From the NCBI RefSeq assembly GCF_018131225.1, contig NZ_JAFCMM010000001.1:1736001-1800000 (forward strand): 64,000 nt of DNA. The letters are read 5' to 3'. Origin of the DNA: Bradyrhizobium sp. U87765 SZCCT0048. GTDB lineage: Bacteria > Pseudomonadota > Alphaproteobacteria > Rhizobiales > Xanthobacteraceae. The notes beneath the pieces were generated by a model. It saw nothing but the letters and a program-made list of their open reading frames with translations. It searched no databases and was not told the origin of the DNA. Positions within the stretch are counted from its first letter, which is position 1, and every line of letters begins with the position of its first letter. Positions 25,691-33,965 of this stretch are shown here, one piece after another. Made by a program: the position numbers and the translations under genes.

Positions 25691-26644
25691 ATGGATATCA
25701 CCGACTGCCTCGCAAGCACGCGACATGATTTGCAGCGCCTTTCCTTTGACACGCGTCCCGCGCTTGGTGACGCCATGCCGGGTATCGGCGTTCACCACGC
25801 CCTGCCCTCGCCTCTGACCGATCTTCAGGCTCACGCGGCCGGCGACGTCCGGGTGTGCCGGATCAGCGGCGATCGTCTGCGGTACGGCCCCGCCCCCGGC
25901 GGCGATCCATCCGCCACGATGCTGGCCTCGTTCGTGATCAGCGGCTCCTGCACGGTCCGACAGGACGGCCAGGACGTTCGCATCGATGCCGGTCATTATG
26001 TCTTTCATGACCTGACACGACCGTTCCAGGTCGATTTCCAGGACCCATTCGAGGCGCTGCTGGTCGGTTTTTCCGAGAACGCGATCATCCGCGCCGTCGG
26101 CTGTCCGGAGATCATCGCCACCCAGCCATTCGGCAGCAATTCCGGCCTGTCGGCGCTGGCAGCAAGCTATCTGCATCGCCTCGCCGACTACCTGCGCGAC
26201 CTCGATGAACGAACGTTTGCACGGCTGTCGGGAACCGCGGTATCCCTGCTGGCCATCAGCGCAGCCGAGATCATCAAGCCTCGCCGGCAGAACAGCTGGA
26301 CTCGGTCGGCGACGTTGAAGCGCATCAAGTCGTACTCGCTCGCGCGCCTGCAGACGCCGGGCCTGTCGCCCGCCAGGGCCGCCGCGGATATCGGCATCTC
26401 GATCCGCTACCTGCATGCGCTCTTCCGGCAGGAAGGCGAAACCTTCTCGAGTTGGCTATGGAGCCAACGACTTGAAGCCTGCCGCGCCAAGATCAGCTCA
26501 CCCGACTTCAAGCAGCAGACCATCGGCGCGCTGGCGCTCGAATTCGGCTTTTCGAACTTCTCGCATTTCAGCCGCCGTTTCCGCCGCGCCTACGGCGTCT
26601 CGGCACGCGAGCTGCGGATGCAGCTGTTCGGCCGCCAGAGCTGA
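25691..26644 (+). CDS. AraC-family transcriptional regulator, FeaR-like
   Basis: A 317-residue regulator from ATG 25691. The sensory domain includes A-G-H-Y-V-F-H-D-L-T-R-P-F-Q-V-D-F, the D-x-T-R-P-F/Y segment also present in the 20.3-kb regulator. The DNA-binding domain includes A-A-A-D-I-G-I-S-I-R-Y-L-H-A-L-F and L-A-L-E-F-G-F-S-N-F-S-H-F-S-R-R-F. It faces the small minus-strand gene at 26.7 kb. It may govern the LLM monooxygenase at 27.2 kb or the outer-membrane gene; neither is proven. Confidence 0.87.
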   Translation: MDITDCLASTRHDLQRLSFDTRPALGDAMPGIGVHHALPSPLTDLQAHAAGDVRVCRISGDRLRYGPAPGGDPSATMLASFVISGSCTVRQDGQDVRIDAGHYVFHDLTRPFQVDFQDPFEALLVGFSENAIIRAVGCPEIIATQPFGSNSGLSALAASYLHRLADYLRDLDERTFARLSGTAVSLLAISAAEIIKPRRQNSWTRSATLKRIKSYSLARLQTPGLSPARAAADIGISIRYLHALFRQEGETFSSWLWSQRLEACRAKISSPDFKQQTIGALALEFGFSNFSHFSRRFRRAYGVSARELRMQLFGRQS

Positions 26645-26670
26645 TCTGCCGCCACGAACCACAGGCGCGG

Positions 26671-26901
26671 TCAATCACCCGCGCCCGGCCGCCGCGGCCA
26701 TTGCGTCGCCTCGGCCGGAACGAACGCCGGCCAGAACGCGAAGAACGCCATCGGCAATGCGAACGACGCGGCCGACAGTTCGCCGGACGTGCCCTGTGCG
26801 GGCAGCGACGGCTCCTGCGGCGATGACGGCTGCGATGCCTCATCGCGCTGCACGAGACGCTTGCGCCATGCCTGCAGATCGATCACCCCGGATTCTGCCA
26901 T
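26671..26901 (-). CDS. Small hypothetical protein
   Basis: A 76-residue protein starting MAESGVIDLQAWRKRLVQRD, with a charged N-terminal helix, a Pro/Ser/Gln-rich middle and a short aromatic-hydrophobic stretch near residue 50. CAGGAG stands 7 bp before the ATG, a good ribosome site that argues for a real gene. It is divergent from the LLM monooxygenase. I recognise no domain. Comparable short proteins occur in Bradyrhizobium genomes, from memory only. Confidence 0.5.
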   Translation of the reverse strand: MAESGVIDLQAWRKRLVQRDEASQPSSPQEPSLPAQGTSGELSAASFALPMAFFAFWPAFVPAEATQWPRRPGAGD

Positions 26902-27198
26902 CGCAACGCTCCTGTTCCCTGCGACGCATCACGCCGCGTTGTCGTGATGCTCCTGCCGCATCGGCGGATTGGCAATGCGTGCGCGAAGAAAACAATGAAC
27001 GCGTTTCGCGCGCGTACGCATGCAGCAGGTTTGTTTCCTGCAGGATCGTCCGATGAGGCTAAACCGCCGCCGGCGGCGGCGCACCGACGCAGCGCGCGCG
27101 GCCCGGAAGACGGCGCATCGCTTGTCAGCACCTGCGGAACCGATTATCGCGGACGGCATCACCCCGTTCGCTTCGGCCGCCGCACCGCGAGATCCGCC

Positions 27199-28578
27199 AT
27201 GCCCCGAGACATCCGCCTGAACGCCTTCGCCATGAACTGCGTGGCGCATCAGTCGCCAGGGCTGTGGACCCATCCGCAGGACCGTTCCACCGACTACAAC
27301 CGCCTGCCCTACTGGCTGGAACTCGCCCGCACGCTGGAGCGCGGCCGCTTCGATGGCCTGTTCCTCGCCGACGTCCTCGGCGTCTACGATGTGTTCGGCG
27401 GCAATCCCGATGCAGCACTGCGCAATGCTGCACAGGTGCCGGTCAACGATCCCTTGATGCTGGTGTCGGCGATGGCTGCGGTGACGCAACATCTCGGCTT
27501 CGGCGTCACCTGCACGCTGTCCTATGAGCCGCCATATCCGTTCGCGCGAAGGATGTCGACGCTCGACCACCTGACCGAAGGGCGCATCGGCTGGAACGTC
27601 GTCACCGGCTATCTCGACAGCGCCGCGCGCGGCATGGGTCGCGCACAGCAGACCGCCCACGATGACCGCTACGACGTCGCCGACGACTACATGGAGGTCG
27701 TCTACAAGCTCTGGGAGGGCAGCTGGCAGGACGACGCGGTGCTGCGCAACCGGACGCGCGGCATCTTCGCCGATCCCGCCAAGGTGCATCGCGTGCGCCA
27801 CGACGGACCGCATTATCGCCTCGACGCCATCCATCTCAGCGAGCCGTCGCCGCAGCGCACGCCGGTGCTGTACCAGGCCGGCACCTCGCCGCGCGGCCGC
27901 ATCTTCGCGGCGCGCCATGCAGAATGCGTCTTCGTGTCCGGCCCGTCGGCGAAGATCGTCGCCGCGCGAGTCGATGCGCTGCGCACGCTCGCCGCGGAAG
28001 CCGGCCGCGATCCGGCGGAGCTGCTGATTTTCAGCATCATGACGGTCATCCTCGGCGAAACCGAAGCCGAGGCCGCGGCGAAACACGCCGACTATCGCCG
28101 CCACATCAGCCATGAGGGCGCGCTGACGCTGATGTCCGGGTGGACCGGCGTCGACTTCTCGACCTACGCCCTCGACCAGGAGATCCGCCACGTCGAGAAC
28201 GAGGCCGGTCGCACCGCCATGGACAACATCAGCCGCGCCGATCCCGACCGGGTATGGACCGTGCGCGAGGTTGCCGAGCATGTCGGTATCGGCGGCATCG
28301 GCCCGGTGCTGGTGGGGACCCCGGACAAGGTCGCCGACGGCATCGAGGCCTGGATCGAGGCCACCGGCGTCGATGGCCTGAACCTCGCCTTTGCTGTCTC
28401 GCCCGGCAGTTTTGCCGACGTCGCCGACCTGCTGGTCCCGGAGCTGACCCGGCGCGGGCGCTACAAAGCCGATTACCAGACCGGCACGCTACGCGAAAAG
28501 CTGTTCGGCAACGGCCGCGCGCGCCTGAGCGCGCCGCATCCGGCGACGCGCCACCGCCCGGCAGCGACATCCGGCTAG
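27199..28578 (+). CDS. LLM-class FMN-dependent monooxygenase, NtaA/SnaA/DszA family
   Basis: A 459-residue bacterial-luciferase-like TIM barrel. Diagnostic features are W-T-H-P-Q-D-R-S near the start, F-D-G-L-F-L-A-D-V-L-G-V-Y-D-V-F, G-R-I-G-W-N-V-V-T-G-Y-L-D-S and P-V-L-Y-Q-A-G-T-S. These match oxygenase components that use FMNH2 and O2, such as nitrilotriacetate or dibenzothiophene-sulfone monooxygenase. It needs a separate flavin reductase. About 340 bp separate it from the HAAT transporter downstream. It is closest in the window to the 33,966 enzyme. The substrate is not deducible. Confidence 0.87.
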   Translation: MPRDIRLNAFAMNCVAHQSPGLWTHPQDRSTDYNRLPYWLELARTLERGRFDGLFLADVLGVYDVFGGNPDAALRNAAQVPVNDPLMLVSAMAAVTQHLGFGVTCTLSYEPPYPFARRMSTLDHLTEGRIGWNVVTGYLDSAARGMGRAQQTAHDDRYDVADDYMEVVYKLWEGSWQDDAVLRNRTRGIFADPAKVHRVRHDGPHYRLDAIHLSEPSPQRTPVLYQAGTSPRGRIFAARHAECVFVSGPSAKIVAARVDALRTLAAEAGRDPAELLIFSIMTVILGETEAEAAAKHADYRRHISHEGALTLMSGWTGVDFSTYALDQEIRHVENEAGRTAMDNISRADPDRVWTVREVAEHVGIGGIGPVLVGTPDKVADGIEAWIEATGVDGLNLAFAVSPGSFADVADLLVPELTRRGRYKADYQTGTLREKLFGNGRARLSAPHPATRHRPAATSG

Positions 28579-28915
28579 CGACGTCCACTGTCCTGGGCAC
28601 AGCTTCCATCCCCCGATTCCAGGAACCCGGCCCGCCGAGCGGTCAGCCGAGCCCCTGGCCCAGCTCGCGCGGCGAGAAACGTTTCATTTTTTGTCCATGA
28701 TGGAGTGTGTTGTTGCCCCATGGCAGCGATACGTCATCGAAACATTCTTCTTTTCGTGAACGTGTTGACATGAATGGCGAGCCGCGGGACGTCGATGGTG
28801 AACGTGCCCGCTGAGGACGGTCGCTGACCGCCGGCCGGCACTTACACCGGAATCGGCCGTGGGCGGATTTGCAGGCAGCAATGCTGCGTGACTGCGCGCG
28901 ACCGAACGTTTGGAG
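28579..28915. other. Intergenic promoter region of the second HAAT operon
   Basis: This 337-bp region has an AT-richer segment at 28675-28775. It includes the perfect palindrome GAAACGTTTC (28676-28685) followed by ATTTTTTGTCC. No gene is seen. It must carry the promoter of the transporter operon. Confidence 0.4.
28676..28685. promoter_or_regulatory. Perfect palindrome GAAACGTTTC
   Basis: A 10-bp perfect palindrome in an AT-rich patch 230 bp before the substrate-binding protein. Short palindromes arise by chance, so support is limited to its position and its resemblance to the arms of the 20221-20238 element. Confidence 0.25.
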
Positions 28916-30142
28916 ATGACCGTGCTATCCTCGTACCTGTCGCGCCGTTCCGTCCTGGCCGCCTCGCTGGCGCTGACCGCCACCCTGTCCGCACCTGCGC
29001 TGTCCCTTGCCGATGACGGCCCTCTCCGGATCGGCCTGCTGGCCCCGCTGACCGGTACCGGCGGCCCCTATGGTCCGGAAGAGGAGCAGGCGGCGCGCGC
29101 CGCCGTGAAAATCATCAATGACGCAGGGGGTGTGCTCGGCCGCAAGCTCGAGCTGGTGGTGGCGGACGACGAGTCGCAGCCGACCGCCGGCGTCGCCGCC
29201 GTCCGCAAACTGATCGACGTCGACAAGGTCGTCTCGGTCGGCGGCGTGTGGAGCAGCGCGGTCGCACTCGCTGTCAAGCCGATTACGCTGGAAAGGGGCG
29301 TTCTGCTCAGCGTCAATGGCTCGGCTGACGAGATCACCGAGGGCGACAACCGCAATCTCGTGTGGCGCTTCCAGACCAATGGCCGCGCCTGGGGCGAAGC
29401 CTTCAGCAAGGCGATGGTCACCAGCGGCGTCAAGACGGCCTCGATCCTCGTGCTGCAGACGCCGTTCACCAAGAGCACGATCCAGCCGTTCCGCGACGCC
29501 TTCACCAAGGCCGGCGGCAAGGTGCTCGACGAGGTCAGCTTCAATGCCGGCCAGCCGTCCTATCGCACCGAGGTCGAGCAGGTGTTCGCCAAGAAGCCCG
29601 ACGCCGTCTTCGTCGCCGCCTACATCAACGAGCTCAGCGCGATTGCCAAGGAAGCGTTCCGCTCGGGTTATGACAGCACGATCTATGCGTTCGGCAACGC
29701 TGCTGGCAGCAACGGTCAGTTCGTCAAGAATGTCGGCGCCAACGTCGCCGAGGGCGTGCATCACACCCAGCACGTGCCGGTCGGCAAGTCCGAAGCCTAC
29801 AGCCGCTATCTCAAGGAGATCGGCAAGCCGGACGGCACCATCATGACCTTCGGCGCCCAGGTGTTCGACCAGATCGTGCTCACCGCGCTCGCCATCGAGA
29901 AAGCCAAGAGCACCGACGCGACGCGCTTCGGCCCCGAATTCGCAGCGCTCGCCAACGCCGACGCGCCGTCCGTCGGCGATCCCGCCGAGGCGCTCAAGCT
30001 GCTGCGCGCCGGCAAACCGTTCCGCTACGCCGGCGCGGCCTCCGATTTCCGCTTCACCGCGAACGGCGACCAGACCAACCTGACCTACGGCCACTTCGTC
30101 ATCAAGTCAGGCGACAGCAAGTTGATCGGCGAGATCCGCTGA
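28916..30142 (+). CDS. ABC transporter substrate-binding protein (HAAT/LivK type)
   Basis: A 408-residue periplasmic binding protein. The signal sequence has a twin-Arg (L-S-R-R-S-V-L-A-A-S) and ends S-L-A-D-D, so export by Tat or Sec is possible. The mature start is R-I-G-L-L-A-P-L-T-G-T-G-G, typical of the type 1 fold, followed by I-I-N-D-A-G-G-V-L-G-R-K-L. ATG 28916 is used because GGAG lies directly upstream. It is first of a six-gene operon (SBP, LivG, LivF, LivH, LivM, AhpD-like). The substrate is unknown; proximity to the NtaA-type oxygenase suggests a carboxylate or heteroatom compound. Confidence 0.88.
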   Translation: MTVLSSYLSRRSVLAASLALTATLSAPALSLADDGPLRIGLLAPLTGTGGPYGPEEEQAARAAVKIINDAGGVLGRKLELVVADDESQPTAGVAAVRKLIDVDKVVSVGGVWSSAVALAVKPITLERGVLLSVNGSADEITEGDNRNLVWRFQTNGRAWGEAFSKAMVTSGVKTASILVLQTPFTKSTIQPFRDAFTKAGGKVLDEVSFNAGQPSYRTEVEQVFAKKPDAVFVAAYINELSAIAKEAFRSGYDSTIYAFGNAAGSNGQFVKNVGANVAEGVHHTQHVPVGKSEAYSRYLKEIGKPDGTIMTFGAQVFDQIVLTALAIEKAKSTDATRFGPEFAALANADAPSVGDPAEALKLLRAGKPFRYAGAASDFRFTANGDQTNLTYGHFVIKSGDSKLIGEIR

Positions 30143-30146
30143 GACG

Positions 30147-30905
30147 ATGCTCGAGGCCGACAACGTCAGCGTCGTCTACGAGGGCGGTTTCAAGGCGCTG
30201 AACGGGGTGTCCGTGCGCCTGGCGGCCGGCGCTGTCACCGCGCTGATCGGCCCCAATGGCGCAGGCAAATCGACGTTGTTCGGCGTGCTGGCCGGCGCCG
30301 TGCGCCCTGTCGCCGGCGACGTCCGGCTCGGCGGACAAACGGTCACGCGGCACGGCCCGGCATGGCGCGCGCGGCGCGGCCTTGCCCGCACCTTCCAGCT
30401 GTCAAGCGAGCTGTCCAGCCTCACAGTCCTGGAGAACCTTCTCGTGGCGCGGCCGCACGCGCGTGGCGAACGTCTCGCCTCGCTGGTGTTCGCCCGCGGC
30501 GCCATGCGCGACGAGGAAGCCGCCGGGATCGACAAGGCGCGCGCACTGCTGCAGCGCGTCGACCTGTGGCGGCTCGCGGACGCACCGGCCGGCACACTGT
30601 CGGGCGGCCAGAAAAAGCTGCTCGAGCTGTGTCGCGCGCTGATGCTCGACCCGCGCATCGTGCTGATGGACGAGCCCAGCGCAGGCGTAAACCCGACGCG
30701 CATCAGTGAGGTCGTCGCGTTCGTGCAGGCGCTTCGCCAGGAGGGCGTGACCTTCGGCCTCGTCGAGCACAACATGGCCATGGTCCGTGCGCTCAGCGAC
30801 CACGTCTATGTGCTGACCGAGGGTCAGGTGCTGACCGAGGGCCGCTTCGACAACGTGATCGCCGACACCCAGGTGGCGTCGGCCTATCTGGGGACTCTGC
30901 CATAA
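30147..30905 (+). CDS. ABC transporter ATP-binding protein, LivG type
   Basis: A 252-residue ATPase with Walker A G-P-N-G-A-G-K-S-T, an intact signature L-S-G-G-Q-K-K-L-L-E-L, Walker B I-V-L-M-D-E-P and switch His in L-V-E-H-N-M. LivG-type A-R-T-F-Q-L precedes the helical insert. It starts 4 bp after the SBP stop. Unlike its counterpart at 11.1 kb, the signature motif is canonical. Confidence 0.9.
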   Translation: MLEADNVSVVYEGGFKALNGVSVRLAAGAVTALIGPNGAGKSTLFGVLAGAVRPVAGDVRLGGQTVTRHGPAWRARRGLARTFQLSSELSSLTVLENLLVARPHARGERLASLVFARGAMRDEEAAGIDKARALLQRVDLWRLADAPAGTLSGGQKKLLELCRALMLDPRIVLMDEPSAGVNPTRISEVVAFVQALRQEGVTFGLVEHNMAMVRALSDHVYVLTEGQVLTEGRFDNVIADTQVASAYLGTLP

Positions 30906-30928
30906 CCTCTCAGCCGACCGGATTTGAA

Positions 30929-31633
30929 TTGCGCGACGTGGTTGCCGGTTACGGCGGCCAGCCGATCCTGCACGGCGTGAGTCTTGCGGTGGGCACCGGC
31001 GAGACGCTGGTCGTCGTCGGCCCCAACGGTTCGGGCAAGTCGACCCTGATGAAGACCGCCGTCGGTCTCCTCTCGCCGTTCAGCGGGCACATCCTGCTCG
31101 GCGACGCCGACGTGACCGGCCTCGGCGCGCCCGGCCGCGCCGCCCGGGGACTCGCCTACGTGCCGCAGGAAGCCAACGTCTTTCGCAACATGACGGTGCT
31201 GGAGAACCTGACGGTCGGCTACGAGTTCACCGCCGACCGCGCCCGCGCGGCGTTCGCCGACCGCCTCGACGCCGTGCTCGACCTCTTTCCCGAAATCCGC
31301 GCGCGGTTGCGCCATATGGCCGGGCATCTCAGCGGCGGCCAGCGCCAGATGGTGGCGATGGCCGCCGCGCTGATGCCGCAACCGTCCGTGCTGGCGCTGG
31401 ACGAACCGTCTGCCGGCCTGTCGCCACGCAACGCCGAGAGCCTGTTCGCGATCATCGGCCGCATCGCCGCCTCCGGCGTCACGCTGCTGATCATCGAGCA
31501 GAACACCCGCCTCGGCCTCGGCGCCGCCGACCGCGGCATCGTCCTCGTCAGCGGCCGCATCCGCCTGGACGCGCCGGCCGCAGACCTGCTCGCGAACCCA
31601 GATATCCGCCATCTCTACCTTGGGGGCGCGTGA
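30929..31633 (+). CDS. ABC transporter ATP-binding protein, LivF type
   Basis: A 234-residue ATPase with Walker A G-P-N-G-S-G-K-S-T, signature L-S-G-G-Q-R-Q-M-V, Walker B V-L-A-L-D-E-P and LivF-type Y-V-P-Q-E-A-N-V-F. The start is unusual. No ATG or GTG lies between the upstream stop (30905) and the first conserved residues, so TTG 30929 or a rarer start (ATA 30902) must be used. GTG 30938 would remove part of strand one. The gene is tightly packed between LivG and LivH. Confidence 0.88.
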   Translation: MRDVVAGYGGQPILHGVSLAVGTGETLVVVGPNGSGKSTLMKTAVGLLSPFSGHILLGDADVTGLGAPGRAARGLAYVPQEANVFRNMTVLENLTVGYEFTADRARAAFADRLDAVLDLFPEIRARLRHMAGHLSGGQRQMVAMAAALMPQPSVLALDEPSAGLSPRNAESLFAIIGRIAASGVTLLIIEQNTRLGLGAADRGIVLVSGRIRLDAPAADLLANPDIRHLYLGGA

Positions 31634-31634
31634 C

Positions 31635-32495
31635 GTGGGCCAGCTTCTCGTCAACGGCATCGTCACGGGCCTTCTGCTGGCGCTGCCGGCACTTGCGCTG
31701 TCCCTGACCTTCAGCGTGCTGCGCTTCGCCAACTACGCCATCGGCTCCTATCTGACCTGCGGCGCCTATCTCGTCTATGTCGGCAATGTCGTCCTTGGTC
31801 TGCCGCTGTGGCTCGCCGCAGGCGGCGGCGCCGTGCTGTTCTCCGTCCTCGCCGTTGCGATCGACTGGCTTGCCTACCGCCCGCTGCGCAGCCGTTCGGG
31901 CGTGACCTTGCTGGTCGCCTCCATGGGGGTCGCCATCGCGCTCGAAAACGCCATCCGCTTCCTCGCCGGCAGTTCGCCGCGCGCTTATGACGTCGCGGTG
32001 GCGCGGCCGCTGCGCCTCGGCGGCATTCGCCTCAACCACGAACAGCTCACCATCCTCGCCACTGTCGTCGTCGCGCTCGCCGCGGTGTGGGTGATCTTCC
32101 GTTTCACCCGCCTCGGCCGCATGATGCGCGCGGTGGCGGACAATCCCGACCTCGCGGCCGTTCGCGGCATCACCCGCGCACGGGTCGTCGCCGCCGTCTG
32201 GGTGCTGTCCGGCATCCTGGTGGCGATCGCCGGCGTGCTGGTCGGCCTCGATGCCAACATCGAGCCGCAGATGGGCTGGACCTACCTGCTGCCGGTATTC
32301 ACCGCGGCCATTCTCGGCGGCATCGCCAATCCCATGGCCGCGGTCGCCGGCGCGCTGACCCTCGGCATCGCCGAGGAGCTGGCGACGCTGGTGATGCCGG
32401 TCCACTATCGCATGATCGTGACCTTCCTGGTCATGGCCGGCCTGCTGCTGCTGCGGCCCTGGGGCCTGTTCGGAACGCGGTGGATCACCAAATGA
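31635..32495 (+). CDS. ABC transporter permease, LivH type
   Basis: A 286-residue membrane protein from GTG 31635 (V-G-Q-L-L-V-N-G-I-V-T-G), 1 bp after the LivF stop. TTG 31620 would give a 5-residue extension overlapping LivF. It has about eight membrane segments, the L-R-F-A-N-Y-A-I-G-S-Y region and the coupling loop A-V-A-D-N-P-D-L-A-A-V-R-G-I. It overlaps the next permease by 4 bp. Confidence 0.88.
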   Translation: MGQLLVNGIVTGLLLALPALALSLTFSVLRFANYAIGSYLTCGAYLVYVGNVVLGLPLWLAAGGGAVLFSVLAVAIDWLAYRPLRSRSGVTLLVASMGVAIALENAIRFLAGSSPRAYDVAVARPLRLGGIRLNHEQLTILATVVVALAAVWVIFRFTRLGRMMRAVADNPDLAAVRGITRARVVAAVWVLSGILVAIAGVLVGLDANIEPQMGWTYLLPVFTAAILGGIANPMAAVAGALTLGIAEELATLVMPVHYRMIVTFLVMAGLLLLRPWGLFGTRWITK

Positions 32496-33406
32496 CCGCC
32501 TATCTCGTCGCCACGCTGACCGTCGTCGCGATCGCGACCCTCGCCGGACTCGCGCTCAACCTGCAATGGGGCCTGGGTGGCCTCGTCAATTTCGGCCTGT
32601 TCGGTTTCTATATGCTCGGCGCCTACATCGCCGCCCTGCTCACCGTCCAGGGCGTGCCGCCGCTGCTCGCACTCGCCGCCGCCATGGCCGGCGTTGCCGC
32701 GGTCAGCGCCGCCAGCTCGCTGATCTCGGTACGGCTGTCGGAGGATTATCTGGCGATCGTCACGCTTGGCTTCGCCGAGTGCCTGCGTCTTGTCATCAGC
32801 TATGAGGGCTGGCTGACGCGCGGCATGCTCGGCGTCACCGGCATCGCGCGTCCATTCCAGGAGCTGTGGCCGCGCGACCTCGCCGACACCGGCTTCCTCG
32901 CCATCGCCCTCCTCGCCGTTGTCGCGGTTTACGTGATCCTCGAGGTGCTGGCACGCTCGCCGTTCGGCCGCCTCGTGCGCGCGACGCGCGACGATCCTGG
33001 TGTCGTCGAGGCCCTCGGCAAATCGGTCCTCGGCGTCCGCGTGCGCGTCTTCGCTGTCGGCGGCGCCATTCTCGGCCTTGCCGGCAGCTTGCACGCCTTC
33101 TACTACACTTATATCGATCCCACCCAGTTCGGCCCCATCATCACCGCCTACGCCTTCATGGTGGTGGTGATCGGCGGCCGCGGCAGCAACCGCGGCGTGC
33201 TCGTCAGCGCGTTCACGCTGGTGTTCCTGCTGGAAGGCAGCCGCTTCCTGATCGACTATATTCCCGGCCTTGGTGCGTCCGATCTCGCCGCCATCCGCCT
33301 GTGTCTCGTCGGTGTCGGGCTGGTCGCGCTGCTGATCTTCAAGCCGGATGGCTTCGGCCGCGAACCACGCTCGGTGCTCGCGGACCAGACATCCCCCCGC
33401 GTCTGA
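32492..33406 (+). CDS. ABC transporter permease, LivM type
   Basis: A 304-residue membrane protein with the LivM signature L-Q-W-G-L-G-G-L-V-N-F-G-L-F-G and V-R-L-S-E-D-Y-L-A-I-V-T-L-G. The C-terminal F-K-P-D-G-F-G is the usual end of LivM proteins. It is coupled to LivH by an ATGA overlap. It completes the second HAAT transporter, followed 18 bp later by the AhpD-like gene. Confidence 0.9.
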   Translation: MTAYLVATLTVVAIATLAGLALNLQWGLGGLVNFGLFGFYMLGAYIAALLTVQGVPPLLALAAAMAGVAAVSAASSLISVRLSEDYLAIVTLGFAECLRLVISYEGWLTRGMLGVTGIARPFQELWPRDLADTGFLAIALLAVVAVYVILEVLARSPFGRLVRATRDDPGVVEALGKSVLGVRVRVFAVGGAILGLAGSLHAFYYTYIDPTQFGPIITAYAFMVVVIGGRGSNRGVLVSAFTLVFLLEGSRFLIDYIPGLGASDLAAIRLCLVGVGLVALLIFKPDGFGREPRSVLADQTSPRV

Positions 33407-33424
33407 CAATCGGAGTTTTGTGCC

Positions 33425-33952
33425 ATGGCCCGTGTTCCCCTTCGCCGCCGCGACGACTTGCCCGACCACCTCCGGCCGCTATGGGACCGCATGACGGTCT
33501 ACGGCGGCGCATTCGAGGGACAGGCCGGCGCCATGGCCAATCGCCTGCCGATCTTCGAACATACGTGGCGGCTGCTGACCGAACTCGCCGAGGAGAACGT
33601 GCTACCCAAGCGCTACCTGGAGCTCGCGATCGTCGCCGTTTCGCTGGTCAACCAGTGCACGTTCTGCGTTGCCCAGCATGCCCCCAAACTGGCGGTGGAA
33701 GGCATTACGCCAGAAGGCGCGGCGCAACTGCTGGACTGGGAGAAGCATCCCGAGCTCGACGCCGTGGACCGCCTGGTGGTGGAGTACGCCATCGCCGTCA
33801 CCAGCAATTGGCACCGCATCCGTGATGCGATGTTCGAGCGCCTGCGCGCCCATTTCAGCGACGCACAGATCGTCGAGCTGACCTGGCGCACCGCGCTGTG
33901 CGGCGCCTTCAACCGCTTCAACGACGTGCTGCAGGTCGAGGTCGACGTCTAG
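33425..33952 (+). CDS. AhpD-like / carboxymuconolactone decarboxylase-family protein
   Basis: A 175-residue all-helical protein with the redox motif Q-C-T-F-C-V-A-Q-H (Cys78, Cys81, His85). This is the C-x-x-C-x-x-x-H pattern of AhpD-like peroxidase reductases. Such proteins detoxify peroxides or act as thiol-dependent reductases; the CMD fold alone does not imply a decarboxylase. It is the last gene of the HAAT operon, 18 bp after LivM. A link to peroxide formed by nearby flavin monooxygenases is plausible. It is convergent with the LLM gene at 33,966. Confidence 0.85.
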   Translation: MARVPLRRRDDLPDHLRPLWDRMTVYGGAFEGQAGAMANRLPIFEHTWRLLTELAEENVLPKRYLELAIVAVSLVNQCTFCVAQHAPKLAVEGITPEGAAQLLDWEKHPELDAVDRLVVEYAIAVTSNWHRIRDAMFERLRAHFSDAQIVELTWRTALCGAFNRFNDVLQVEVDV

Positions 33953-33965
33953 GCGAACTGCTCCG

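Noticed and set aside
28684..28983. 99-codon minus-strand frame before the second HAAT SBP
   Set aside because: Overlaps the SBP signal-peptide region and the promoter; no family resemblance.
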